The notes beneath the pieces are model-generated. The model was not told the origin of the DNA. It saw only the letters and a program-made list of their open reading frames with translations, and did no database searches. The position numbers were made by a program, and so were the translations under genes. A stretch of DNA of 64,000 bases from a virus. Positions 7,465-14,831 of this stretch are shown here, in pieces; the first letter of the stretch is position 1; every line of letters begins with the position of its first letter. Location: positions 62,001-126,000 of the IMG/VR virus record IMGVR_UViG_3300009157_000001; one strand, given 5' to 3'.

Positions 7465-8198
7465 AGGGCTTCCAGATCAATATTCAGGGTAGTATTTTGT
7501 GGTATCTTACCCAGGATATTATCCAGAGTTCTTATATCATGTTTCATATCCAAGGGCTCATAAATCTCATGGCCCACGCTTCTTAGATAATCCCTGAATT
7601 TGGTCCCATCCCCAAGTACTCCTTCTGAGAACTTAACCCACATACAAGGTTTCTCATAGGTATGAGCTACTATAATTCCATGAAGTGAAGAACTGATTAA
7701 CTGCTCACATTCCTGGACCCGGTTTACTACATGTTCTATACCCAAAGTCAGATCAATTACCTGGACTTCTTTCATGTCCCAGTATTTCATCTTAGTCTGT
7801 GCATAATCAATCATATGAGGGATTATCCCGAGTTTATACTTCTTTCCTCCTACTTGCCCAGAATAAAACCTGGGTAGTAAAAGGCAAGGATCTCCATAAA
7901 CCTCAGGACAGTCATGACCAAATCTCATGATTATCTCTCTACTTATAGGTCCTCTTACAGCCTTTATATCTAAAGGTTTCTTTATAAGAGTGTCAGAATA
8001 AGCTATCCCGGCACCCCACACAATACATGATTGAATCATAGGATCATTGAGAAGACTTCCCGTTATCATATACTTAGGTTCATACTCCTGGTTAGACCAG
8101 ACAGCATCAAGACCTGTTATTTGTTTTACTAAATAAGCTGTCAGGTGATCCCCAAAGTTAGGGGACTTATGCCAGTAACAAGGTATTGCTTTGATCAT
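7437..8198 (-). CDS. Polysaccharide pyruvyl transferase family protein
   Basis: The N-terminus has NFGDHLTAYLVKQITG, the classic opening of the polysaccharide pyruvyl transferase family (CsaB-like), followed by VWGAGIAY, VYGDPCLLLP and a C-terminal ISSSLHGIIVAHTY motif. Family members use phosphoenolpyruvate to put ketal pyruvate on sugars of cell-surface polymers. Length (253 aa) is somewhat short for the family. It overlaps a 55-aa gene by ATGA and sits in a cassette with a glycosyltransferase and two methyltransferases, which suggests modification of a surface or virion glycan. Confidence 0.8.
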   Translation of the reverse strand: MIKAIPCYWHKSPNFGDHLTAYLVKQITGLDAVWSNQEYEPKYMITGSLLNDPMIQSCIVWGAGIAYSDTLIKKPLDIKAVRGPISREIIMRFGHDCPEVYGDPCLLLPRFYSGQVGGKKYKLGIIPHMIDYAQTKMKYWDMKEVQVIDLTLGIEHVVNRVQECEQLISSSLHGIIVAHTYEKPCMWVKFSEGVLGDGTKFRDYLRSVGHEIYEPLDMKHDIRTLDNILGKIPQNTTLNIDLEALWKACPLKE

Positions 8199-8362
8199 GT
8201 TTTGCTCATTTTTTCATAAGTAGATATATGAATCTTCAACAGATCCAACCGTCTTTTGAATTCTTTTTTCCTAAATTTGCTCAATGCCAGAAGCATCTTT
8301 ACATCCCCCTGAAATTGGTAAGCAAAAGCCTCTTCTCTATTCTTTGGTACAAGTTTGCTCAT
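8195..8362 (-). CDS. Small basic helical protein (55 aa)
   Basis: A 55-codon frame from ATG 8362 to TGA 8195. It starts 3 nt past the stop of the kinase-like gene, and its stop overlaps the next start as ATGA. The product is helical and Lys/Arg-rich (FRKKEFKRRLDLLKIH in the middle). Its perfect fit in an otherwise empty 168-nt gap argues that it is real. Function unknown. Confidence 0.7.
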   Translation of the reverse strand: MSKLVPKNREEAFAYQFQGDVKMLLALSKFRKKEFKRRLDLLKIHISTYEKMSKT

Positions 8363-8365
8363 AAG

Positions 8366-8824
8366 TTACCTCCATTTTACTTTTCTCATCTTCAGACTCA
8401 TCCCCTTTTCCATAAGGAGATTTCCTGCATAGTCATAACAGACTACATGCCCATTATACATACCAAAGTTATCGTATTTTATATCTGTCAGGAACTCAGG
8501 TAGTTTAGCTGGGTACGGATATATCAAAGGTTTACATTTCTTCATTAGAAGTATTCTACCACACTTAGACATCAAGGTCACCGGGGCAAACCACTTATTG
8601 ATACTCTTTACTTCAGATACCCGGGTCCAGACCTGGTGTTCCATAACATTGGCATTCCAGTTACTCACATCAATCTTAATCACTGTAGTTTTATCAAAGG
8701 GATTCTCAAAGACCCGTCTACTACAACCATACCCTAACATTTCTCCCAGAAAGAAGTCTGCAAATTCCAGGGATACAATCTTGTCACTAAGTATTTGTTC
8801 TATAGCCTCATCTTTAGTAAACAT
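8366..8824 (-). CDS. Compact protein-kinase-like fold protein
   Basis: 152 residues from ATG 8824, which overlaps the upstream stop as TGATG; a start at 8851 would add nine residues. It has the landmarks of a kinase-like fold in order: a glycine loop (LGYGCSRRVFE), a VAIK-like VIKID, a helix-C Glu (NVMEHQVW), a hinge-like ILLMKKCKPL, then TDIKYDNFG and VVCYDYA, which match the catalytic-loop Asn and DFG-like Asp of aminoglycoside-phosphotransferase-type kinases. I recall similar short kinase-like proteins from other phages. The HxD Asp appears as DIK, so activity is uncertain. Substrate unknown. Confidence 0.55.
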   Translation of the reverse strand: MFTKDEAIEQILSDKIVSLEFADFFLGEMLGYGCSRRVFENPFDKTTVIKIDVSNWNANVMEHQVWTRVSEVKSINKWFAPVTLMSKCGRILLMKKCKPLIYPYPAKLPEFLTDIKYDNFGMYNGHVVCYDYAGNLLMEKGMSLKMRKVKWR

Positions 8825-9417
8825 CAGTCTCGGGGCATTATAAAAACACAACCCCTGCGGGCCCCAGTTGCCTGGTGATTAAAATAATGATAGTAATTGT
8901 CTTGTCCATAGATATTATCTATGTGATTCTTAATCCAGGACCACTCATAGACTATTTTCTGATCCGGATAAGTATCATATCCTAAAGTAAGATCATTAGG
9001 GGACTTGAAGTCATGAATAGCAATTATAGGCTTGATTTCTGCCCAAGCTATCTGTTCTAACTCCTTGAGTACCGGGTTTTTATACCAATGAGCATCCAGG
9101 AATATAAGACATGCTCTCTTGGAAAGAGAAGCAAGTACTTTCCCCAAATCCTTAGAAGAATCCCCTTCTACTGTTTGTACATGAGAGAACTCTTTCAGAG
9201 TAGCCCGGGCTATTTTCAGGTATTCCGGATTGGACTCTATAGTTACTACCTTTTCAAAGTTCTGAGCCAACCACTCAGTAGTAACTCCATGATAGGTTCC
9301 AGTTTCAACTACTTCTTTAATCTTGTATTTATCCCTGAGGTTCAGGAATTCATCTTGGAGAAAACTATCTCCATTAAAAGGAAGGGCTTTTGTCATAGTT
9401 TTTATATTTCTTCCCAA
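8824..9417 (-). CDS. Class I SAM-dependent methyltransferase
   Basis: Motif I VVETGTYHGVTTEWLA near residues 35-50, the acidic motif II VVTIESNPEYLKIA, then LIFLDAHW and IIAIHDF are those of a Rossmann-fold methyltransferase of the Methyltransf_24 type, common in sugar- and O-antigen-modifying clusters. It would transfer a methyl group from SAM to an unidentified acceptor. Overlaps the next methyltransferase by 16 nt. The context suggests a glycan substrate. Confidence 0.8.
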   Translation of the reverse strand: MGRNIKTMTKALPFNGDSFLQDEFLNLRDKYKIKEVVETGTYHGVTTEWLAQNFEKVVTIESNPEYLKIARATLKEFSHVQTVEGDSSKDLGKVLASLSKRACLIFLDAHWYKNPVLKELEQIAWAEIKPIIAIHDFKSPNDLTLGYDTYPDQKIVYEWSWIKNHIDNIYGQDNYYHYFNHQATGARRGCVFIMPRD

Positions 9418-10073
9418 TCAGCATCAGGTCTATGAGCATGATAAGGATAATGTTGAAAGTCTACTTTAATCTCTGCATTTGGATCAACCAAAAGGTCTTT
9501 CCTGAGCATATACAGGTTCAGGGCATCATTCTGAAATATGACCTTGTAACCGGTCATCTCGGCAAGTTTGACCCCGGCACTGAAACTGAATCCATAGAAG
9601 TCATCTCCAGAATACTTATGATCGGGATTGTATCTTATAGTCTTACTAAACTCAATAGGAATAGTCCCATTTATTTCACAAACTACCAGATCTGGTTGAT
9701 ACTCAGTTATTACCTCTTTTAGAATATAATAATCATTACCATCCAGATCCAATGACAAGAAAGAGAACTTCTTAGGACAAGAATAGGACCTGAGAGTCTC
9801 TATAATATTGTCTCTAGTAACCCAGAGATTCTTAATCTCTGGGTTACCAAAGTTCTTTCCATCTATAAGAATACTATTGTATCCTTTCTCCATCCTGAAG
9901 TACCTAGTATTAGAGTTACTTTTTCCATCACTGGCTCCTATATCAACAAGGAATTTATCCCCATAACCTATATGACTCAGAATGAAGTCAATATAACCCT
10001 CTTCTCCGGCCTGGCTCCACTTCTTAATCTTAGGGGAAGATCCGATCTTGTTTATCCAGGAATCATCTTTCAT
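9402..10073 (-). CDS. FkbM-like methyltransferase
   Basis: Contains FLVDIGASDGKSNSNTRYF (SAM-binding motif I), SILIDG, and FSFLSLDLDGNDYYILK, the Asp-rich motif of FkbM-type sugar O-methyltransferases. The C-terminus is rich in His/Tyr. Overlaps the glycosyltransferase gene by 4 nt (ATGA). Two methyltransferases next to each other and after a glycosyltransferase suggest sequential decoration of one sugar chain. Confidence 0.75.
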   Translation of the reverse strand: MKDDSWINKIGSSPKIKKWSQAGEEGYIDFILSHIGYGDKFLVDIGASDGKSNSNTRYFRMEKGYNSILIDGKNFGNPEIKNLWVTRDNIIETLRSYSCPKKFSFLSLDLDGNDYYILKEVITEYQPDLVVCEINGTIPIEFSKTIRYNPDHKYSGDDFYGFSFSAGVKLAEMTGYKVIFQNDALNLYMLRKDLLVDPNAEIKVDFQHYPYHAHRPDADWEEI

Positions 10074-11668
10074 ATAGCCAGGATTTTTAGTAGTTCCTTG
10101 ATCCTGCTTTCCCAGGTATGTTTACTATGTACCAGATTACACCCGGTTATGGCTATGTCCTTCCTGAGCTTATCCTGGCCCAGATAGTAGTCTATCTTCT
10201 CACAGAGCTCATCTGTATCCACCCAGGTGTCCAACTCCCATCCTGGTCTGAAATCCTTCTCTAGGCCTGGATAATAGTGGCTCAGACAGAATGCTCCGGA
10301 TCCCATAATTCTAAAGATTCTATCAGAAGAATACCTCTCATAGTTAAAGTGGGAGAAGTTAATAGCAATTTTACATCCTCTATAACAGTCTGCTTCTCCC
10401 TGAATATCATTCATCAGGTTACCTGCTGCAAGAGATGACCAATTACCTCCATATACCCCGAATTTCTCACCATATTTAGTGGCCAGGAGCTTAACCATCT
10501 CAGTTCTAGCTACTGATAGAGGAAACTGAGTATTATAGTTATTACCCAGAAATACTATCTCAGGCCAGGTCTTTTTAGGTTCACCTGCTATAAAGATCTC
10601 ATTATCAAATCCTATTTGTAAATACTGAGATTTTACTCCTAGTCTTTTTATCCTTTCTACATCAGTCTCATTAGAAAAACAAGTAAGATCTACATGTTTA
10701 CCAAGTTCTGCATACCACTTTTGCTGCGGGAACCTGACATCTCCGGACCAGTTAACAAACTGAGTATTAGGACACAAAGATCTCATTGTAATGATAGTCC
10801 CGGGATCCACAATATTAGCAGTCTGAACATGCATAAAGACAAGATTGTACTGATCTGCTTGTTGTGAAGCAATCATCAGTTTTCTTAGTTCAGGAACCTT
10901 TCCCTGATAATCTGTCCATTTAATAAATTTATACTTAGTTGCTATCTTAGCAAATACTTTCTCCAAAGGAGCCTGATCAAATCCTACATGTAGTATCTTC
11001 ATAGATTTCTTTGTTACTGAGCTAGTTACAGTCTGAGTAGTGTTTAGAGAACTTAAGGTACAGGGTTCTACAAAATGATAAGGGCCCGGTACTGTATCTA
11101 TTCCGGATTTATAGTTTCTTACCTTGGATAGATGAAGATGATGAAATATCACATCCTTGGAAGGATTGAGTATCTGATACCCTTGTTCTTTTATTTCCTG
11201 TGCTATCCGATTATCACATCCGGGAACCCCAATACCATAGAAACCAGGTATTTCCTTAATTGGAGACCTGAATATCCACACGTCCTGAGAGTCTTTTCTT
11301 ACATAATGCTTACTTGATCTACTAGACATAATATCCCACCGGGATAATGCATAGCACTGACTATCTGTTATACCCTTAATCTTTTCTATTGCACCTTCTG
11401 ATGGATATAAGTCTGTGTTAGCTATAATCACTATATCTCCATCCTTGGAGATGTGATTACCTACACTGAACATATCCCTGTACCTTATCCGGCCTTCCAT
11501 ATATTCAACCACGAGCTTCTCTGACTTAACAGGAAGCTCACAGTTAGTAAATACATGAACCAGGTCAATTTGAGGATGATTTATTACATTCTGAAGACAG
11601 GTTGTTAGTTCCTCTCTTCTTCTTTCATCCTTTTCCTCATACCATGATAATAAATAGATGACTCTCAT
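10070..11668 (-). CDS. Two-domain glycosyltransferase
   Basis: 532 residues. Residues 1-200 resemble a GT-A-like sugar-nucleotide domain (MRVIYLLSWY; IANTDLYPSEGAI in the DxD position; a late HHLHLSKVR). Residues 225-532 are a GT-B-like domain of the CgeB/Glycos_trans_1 type (MKILHVGFDQAP; FVNWSGDVR; IMGSGAFCLSHYYPGLEKDF; a C-terminal HTWESRIKELL). It probably makes or extends the glycan that the downstream methyltransferases and pyruvyl transferase modify. It is the first gene of the cassette, just after the tRNA-like element. Confidence 0.75.
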   Translation of the reverse strand: MRVIYLLSWYEEKDERRREELTTCLQNVINHPQIDLVHVFTNCELPVKSEKLVVEYMEGRIRYRDMFSVGNHISKDGDIVIIANTDLYPSEGAIEKIKGITDSQCYALSRWDIMSSRSSKHYVRKDSQDVWIFRSPIKEIPGFYGIGVPGCDNRIAQEIKEQGYQILNPSKDVIFHHLHLSKVRNYKSGIDTVPGPYHFVEPCTLSSLNTTQTVTSSVTKKSMKILHVGFDQAPLEKVFAKIATKYKFIKWTDYQGKVPELRKLMIASQQADQYNLVFMHVQTANIVDPGTIITMRSLCPNTQFVNWSGDVRFPQQKWYAELGKHVDLTCFSNETDVERIKRLGVKSQYLQIGFDNEIFIAGEPKKTWPEIVFLGNNYNTQFPLSVARTEMVKLLATKYGEKFGVYGGNWSSLAAGNLMNDIQGEADCYRGCKIAINFSHFNYERYSSDRIFRIMGSGAFCLSHYYPGLEKDFRPGWELDTWVDTDELCEKIDYYLGQDKLRKDIAITGCNLVHSKHTWESRIKELLKILAI

Positions 11669-11671
11669 TGT

Positions 11672-11788
11672 GCGGGGAAGATGGGAATCGAACCCACGTC
11701 CACTTCCTGGTCTAGTCTAGACTGCCAGGTTTAGCATTTGAATAGTTCCGGATATCTCCTTTATCTATTCCCTCTCTGCAACTTCCCC
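11672..11788 (-). ncRNA. tRNA-like or tmRNA-3'-domain-like RNA
   Basis: The minus strand ends in a canonical T-arm (GTGGG TTCGATT CCCAT) followed by acceptor strand CTTCCCC and GCA. A perfect 7-bp partner GGGGAAG lies 110 nt upstream (11782-11788). Between them are GAATAG/CTATTC and CCTGG/CCAGG stems. The block GCTAAACC...GTGGACGTGGGTTCGATTCCC resembles the 3' end of tmRNA. No normal D- or anticodon arm is seen, so this is not an ordinary tRNA. It lies just upstream of the glycosyltransferase start. Confidence 0.55.
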
Positions 11789-12114
11789 TTGGTGAACATG
11801 GTGGGTACTGCCCCCACTGAGTTGATGAATCCTAATACCGGACTCTTGATTGAAGAGACTTATACACCCACACCATTATGTGGAGGGTATTCCCACTCTC
11901 TCCCTTTCCCGGCAGCACTCTTAACTGCCATGGATTTATCCCTGGTTGGTCCCCAGGGCCAGACTTCTATGCCTGGACCATGTTCATAAGATTGGACTAT
12001 TGATAGGCTTGCAAGCTCCAGAGCGATGATCCCTCCTCTACTATTGTCCTTGTTGATTTTTCACAACTAAGTGGGTCCTGAGACAGCTTTCCTGATATCA
12101 ATAATCCAAATTCT
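11789..12114 (-). ncRNA. Hairpin-rich gene-free stretch upstream of tRNA-like element
   Basis: No convincing gene. Local stems: CCCTGG/CCAGGG (11940-11958) whose loop GGTCC can pair with GGACC at 11975-11979, a pseudoknot; ctctt/aagag (11843-11857); gtggg/cccac (11801-11817); ggcag/ctgcc near 11911-11929. Several hairpins plus a pseudoknot before a tRNA-like 3' end is the layout of tmRNA, but I could not find the 5' acceptor half or a tag reading frame ending in ALAA here. It may be one RNA together with 11672-11788. Confidence 0.4.
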
Positions 12115-12447
12115 TCAAATAACTTTGATAATAGGGGTTTCTCCCCTTCTGTAGATATATTCCCTTTTTGGGATAGTTTTCTTCTTAGTTTTGATCCCCA
12201 GTGCTTTCCTTCTGGCATTCTCTTCATTTAAAGCCCAGACTGTTTTATCACCAATTGTGAACTCCATGAGTCCATTACTCATTCTGGTGTGTCTTTGAGC
12301 ATTATAAATCCGGGTCTTTTCCTGCTCAATCATCTGCTCCAGATCCTCATCACTCATCTTTCTCATTCTCTTCTGATTACCTCCTGCAAACATCATCATT
12401 GCTGCTGCCATCAGTCCTGCACTTGATCTCATTGGTTGTTGTGCCAT
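12115..12447 (-). CDS. Hypothetical 110-aa protein
   Basis: N-terminus is Ala/Met-rich (SAGLMAAAMMMFAGG), perhaps a membrane-associated or flexible segment, followed by a basic helical part (RMRKMSDEDLEQMIEQEKTR) and a beta-rich C-terminal half. Met-rich small proteins of this kind are common in phage early regions; function unknown. It is preceded by a TAACTCTAAAAACCAA leader and followed by the structured spacer. Confidence 0.65.
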   Translation of the reverse strand: MAQQPMRSSAGLMAAAMMMFAGGNQKRMRKMSDEDLEQMIEQEKTRIYNAQRHTRMSNGLMEFTIGDKTVWALNEENARRKALGIKTKKKTIPKREYIYRRGETPIIKVI

Positions 12448-12487
12448 GGTTTTATTGGTTTTTAGAGTTACAAATATAATAAATTTC

Positions 12488-12715
12488 TTAATCTCTCAAT
12501 TTGTGATGAATACACCCAAAATCCTTTGTTGTATAGACAGCATTTCCTGAATTAAAAGGTTTTTTCTGATCAGGATACTCCCCCGGTCTCAAAATACCCA
12601 CTCGGGGTCCTGTACTTACACCTGATAATTTACTACAGAATGATGCCGGGTTTGTGTAAAGAAGGACCTCCCAAAACCTACAGTTCTTACAAGCTATGAG
12701 TTTATCCATATTCAA
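12488..12715 (-). CDS. Cys-rich 75-aa protein, zinc-binding type
   Basis: Starts with CKNCRFWEVL, then FCSKL, and ends with FGCIHHK: a C-x2-C ... C ... C-x-H-H set with aromatic residues. This arrangement recurs in small phage and mobile-element proteins and probably binds zinc. It overlaps the upstream gene by 14 nt. Function unknown. Confidence 0.65.
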   Translation of the reverse strand: MNMDKLIACKNCRFWEVLLYTNPASFCSKLSGVSTGPRVGILRPGEYPDQKKPFNSGNAVYTTKDFGCIHHKLRD

Positions 12716-13013
12716 GTTTTAAGAAGAATACTAATCTAGTAAGAGCTTGGAAGTCCTCATAGTTTGTCTCAGGCCAGAATCCTATATCAGTAGAATATCC
12801 ATATATTTTTGAGATCTTCTCTCTTATCTCAACTGTTCCCACAAATCCAAGCTTTTTAAAAATAACAAGGGAGGTACTATGATCAGTAGCAGCCATAAAA
12901 AGACCACCTTTTCCTCCTATAGAGACTTTATAGACACGACTCCCTATAGATATATTCTGATTTAGTTTAACTGGTCTATCAAAAGTCAATCTCGAGATCT
13001 TCCGGTGTTCCAT
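12702..13013 (-). CDS. Hypothetical 103-aa protein
   Basis: Not recognised. Beta-rich with glycine turns (IGSRVYKVSIGGKGGLFMAA) and a helical C-terminus (FQALTRLVFFLKLEYG). Overlaps genes on both sides (35 and 14 nt), as expected for a translationally coupled chain. Confidence 0.55.
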   Translation of the reverse strand: MEHRKISRLTFDRPVKLNQNISIGSRVYKVSIGGKGGLFMAATDHSTSLVIFKKLGFVGTVEIREKISKIYGYSTDIGFWPETNYEDFQALTRLVFFLKLEYG

Positions 13014-13215
13014 GTTTTAACAGTCCTGAATAATACTGATCATAGATCCAATGAGGTACCCCGGATTCTGATACTTTTTCCAGATACTCTTCATGCTCCT
13101 GAATAAAAGGATCCTCGGATACTTTTTCTTTCTTAAGTGAATTACTCATAGTGTCCATGATTTGTATAAGTCTCAGATGATTTAGCAGGAACATCCTTTG
13201 CCCCGATCTTTTCAT
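12979..13215 (-). CDS. Hypothetical 78-aa acidic protein
   Basis: Not recognised. The longest frame overlaps the membrane-protein gene by 74 nt. The internal Met before SNSLKKEKVSEDPFIQEH (about residue 23, position ~13149) gives only a short overlap and is the likelier start. The product is then ~57 aa, acidic and helical. Confidence 0.5.
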   Translation of the reverse strand: MKRSGQRMFLLNHLRLIQIMDTMSNSLKKEKVSEDPFIQEHEEYLEKVSESGVPHWIYDQYYSGLLKHGTPEDLEIDF

Positions 13216-13303
13216 ATAGAAGATCTATTATTTTGTATAAGGAGAAACCTCCTAAAACTAAGAGAAAGGCTCCTAAGAGATAAGTGAGAATCTTCTTCTT
13301 CAT
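13142..13303 (-). CDS. Small single-pass membrane protein (53 aa)
   Basis: Start taken at ATG 13303, which overlaps the upstream stop as ATGA; a longer frame from 13363 adds 20 residues inside the upstream gene. MKKKILTYLLGAFLLVLGGF is a basic N-terminus plus a hydrophobic helix, followed by a polar tail ending NHGHYE. Probably an inner-membrane peptide; it could be involved in exclusion or lysis control, but this is not shown. Confidence 0.65.
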   Translation of the reverse strand: MKKKILTYLLGAFLLVLGGFSLYKIIDLLYEKIGAKDVPAKSSETYTNHGHYE

Positions 13304-13542
13304 TGTACCCTCCAAACTCTTATCCAATTCTCTGATTTGGAACTTCTTATCATGAACTTCCATTTCTGTCCTTTATCTGTGTACTTTTTAAAACTCTGTA
13401 TAGCAGAATATATTGACATATGACTAAGTCTGTCATAAGGGATCTTAAAAGAATCTCCCACAACCATCTTGTCAAATGGGTATTTCCTGGATCCTTTTCT
13501 TCTGCAAATAGGTACTCCTTTTTCAATTTTGATTTTTTTCAT
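13300..13542 (-). CDS. Conserved phage protein with SFKIPY and RVWR motifs
   Basis: Layout MKKIKIEKGVPI, then MVVGDSFKIPY, a helix (MSIYSAIQSFKKYTDKGQKW) and a C-terminal WIRVWRV strand. This order is widespread in small uncharacterised phage proteins (DUF7303-like). Function unknown; a small nucleic-acid-related fold is likely. It is the first gene of a four-gene overlapping set. Confidence 0.65.
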   Translation of the reverse strand: MKKIKIEKGVPICRRKGSRKYPFDKMVVGDSFKIPYDRLSHMSIYSAIQSFKKYTDKGQKWKFMIRSSKSENWIRVWRVQ

Positions 13543-13576
13543 TGTCTTTTATTTATATGTTGGTAATAGGGGATTT

Positions 13577-13610
13577 GGGGAGACCAGGATCATTCCTGGT
13601 CCTCCTCCCC
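13577..13610 (-). terminator. Terminator-like strong hairpin
   Basis: GACCAGGA (13582-13589) pairs with TCCTGGTC (13594-13601) around a 4-nt loop, flanked by GGGGA/TCCCC. It lies 35 nt past the stop of the 85-aa gene at 13645. No U-run follows. Confidence 0.5.
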
Positions 13611-13644
13611 TTGTCTGGAAACTCTGCCTAGTAAGAAAGTTATC

Positions 13645-13902
13645 TCAGTTCTTTCTTTCTTGTTCCCTTCTTTTCCTCCTTTTAGCCCGCCCTCCTTCTG
13701 GAGAAACATAAGGTTCTACCAGAGATTCGAGTTTCTGTATTACAAAAGGTTTTGGAGGTTCTACTGATATATTTGGTAGAAAAGACTTCATGTCCTCGGG
13801 TTTTACTAGGATCACAGAAGTTGTATCCATCCCAGCAGCTTTTAACTTGGAGAGGATGTCTGAACCATCTCCGTGGTCTATTAAAATGATCTTATTTTCC
13901 AT
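13645..13902 (-). CDS. Hypothetical 85-aa protein
   Basis: Not recognised. N-terminal beta-alpha-beta start (MENKIILIDHGDGSDILSKL then SVILVKPEDM) and a very basic C-terminus (RAKRRKRREQERKN) that could contact nucleic acid. Last gene before the hairpin at 13577-13610. Confidence 0.6.
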   Translation of the reverse strand: MENKIILIDHGDGSDILSKLKAAGMDTTSVILVKPEDMKSFLPNISVEPPKPFVIQKLESLVEPYVSPEGGRAKRRKRREQERKN

Positions 13903-14038
13903 CTCTTCTTTTTTTATAGATTTCTACATCCTTGGGTGTTGCAGGTTTTATGTCTTCTGTACTGGCAAGATGAGATATAACTCCATATAGAGTGATTACT
14001 CCTTGCCAGACTACTATTTCTTGTTGGGAATAACTCAT
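13892..14038 (-). CDS. Small 48-aa protein
   Basis: A 48-codon frame from ATG 14038 to TAA 13892; it overlaps the upstream gene's stop by 4 nt and the downstream start by 11 nt, so it bridges the gap exactly. Sequence begins MSYSQQEIVVWQGVITLYGV and ends in a basic tail (IYKKRRDGK). No known family. Confidence 0.65.
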   Translation of the reverse strand: MSYSQQEIVVWQGVITLYGVISHLASTEDIKPATPKDVEIYKKRRDGK

Positions 14039-14298
14039 ATCCTTTTCAGTATCTGAGGTTTTATTATACTCTGAAGTGCAAATTCAAAAGTATGAGGACT
14101 TTCTCTCATATAATGTACATTGATTTTATGTTTGGTAATAAGCATGGCTCTTAGATAAGTTTGATAAGGACCGTGTGTTGTGATAAATTTCTCTCTTTTA
14201 CCCATATTCTCTTCTACCCAGAAATTTATCTTGTCTCCTTCTGCAATATCCCAACCAAACACACACCTATCCTCAATAGGATCATAGGTTTTGATCAT
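14035..14298 (-). CDS. PVFG-family small protein, copy 1
   Basis: 87 residues. N-terminal signature DPIEDRCVFGWDIAEGD (residues 6-22), then strands ending in the family's C-terminal IIKPQILKRI. Thirteen proteins in this window share the opening [D/E]P[I/L]E-x-[R/K]PVFG[I/W]D, a following charged G-x-x-[V/I] turn, and a basic I-x-x-[F/I]-x-I-x-R end, suggesting one small beta-barrel fold. This one has Cys in place of Pro. Last of seven overlapping copies. Confidence 0.75.
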   Translation of the reverse strand: MIKTYDPIEDRCVFGWDIAEGDKINFWVEENMGKREKFITTHGPYQTYLRAMLITKHKINVHYMRESPHTFEFALQSIIKPQILKRI

Positions 14299-14521
14299 AT
14301 CTTTTTATCATTTTGGGTTCAGTTACTTGTTTGAATCTAATTGTCTCATATGTAGTAAAAGACAATGAAGGGGAAAGATAAAGTAGTTCATTTGAAAGTT
14401 TATATACATACCCAGTTCTGGGAAATCCTATTACCATACCAGATACAGTAATTATCACCTGATCTCCTTTTTGTACATCCCATCCAAATATTGCATGGCT
14501 ATTAAGTGGTTCCTCAGTCAT
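14282..14521 (-). CDS. PVFG-family small protein, copy 2
   Basis: 79 residues. A divergent signature EPLNSHAIFGWDVQKGDQVI at residues 4-23 is followed by alternating beta strands (VIITVSGMVIGF) and a basic end (EPKMIKRYDQNL). Overlaps its neighbours by 17 and 8 nt, which implies coupled translation through the seven-gene run. Function unknown. Confidence 0.7.
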   Translation of the reverse strand: MTEEPLNSHAIFGWDVQKGDQVIITVSGMVIGFPRTGYVYKLSNELLYLSPSLSFTTYETIRFKQVTEPKMIKRYDQNL

Positions 14522-14831
14522 GTATTTTGAAATTAATTATGTTCTGAGTAACATAGATCTTGGACATGTTGGGTTTACTTCCATTAAAAGACATCACATT
14601 TATATAGAAATCTGATACCTCTGACATAAACAGACCTTGTATATGTTCTACCTCATCTATATAATCCCCGGGTGCATGTTTCCACCTCTTAGTAATATAG
14701 TCAAAGGATACCCTGGCATGCTTAAAAATATCTATTCCAAATAGAGGGAAGTCCTCTATAGGGTCTGGGAATATATAAGGATTATTCTTTAGAGTTACAT
14801 GGTTCTTATCTACTCTTTCTGTAAGATTCAT
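14514..14831 (-). CDS. PVFG-family small protein, copy 3 (long form)
   Basis: 105 residues, the longest member: ~20 extra residues (ERVDKNHVTLKNNPYIF) precede PDPIEDFPLFGIDIFKHARV. C-terminal INFKIHD replaces the usual basic end. Overlap of 4 nt with the gene upstream. Divergence at the signature (Leu for Val) shows that this is an old paralogue rather than a recent copy. Confidence 0.7.
   Translation of the reverse strand: MNLTERVDKNHVTLKNNPYIFPDPIEDFPLFGIDIFKHARVSFDYITKRWKHAPGDYIDEVEHIQGLFMSEVSDFYINVMSFNGSKPNMSKIYVTQNIINFKIHD

Noticed and set aside
11738-11989. Plus-strand 83-codon frame
   Set aside because: Runs antisense through the hairpin-rich non-coding stretch, with Pro/Leu/Gly-rich low-coding character and no leader; it is probably chance.
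11997-12227. Minus-strand 76-codon frame overlapping the 110-aa gene
   Set aside because: Overlaps the better-supported 12115-12447 gene by 113 nt in a different frame and has no leader.
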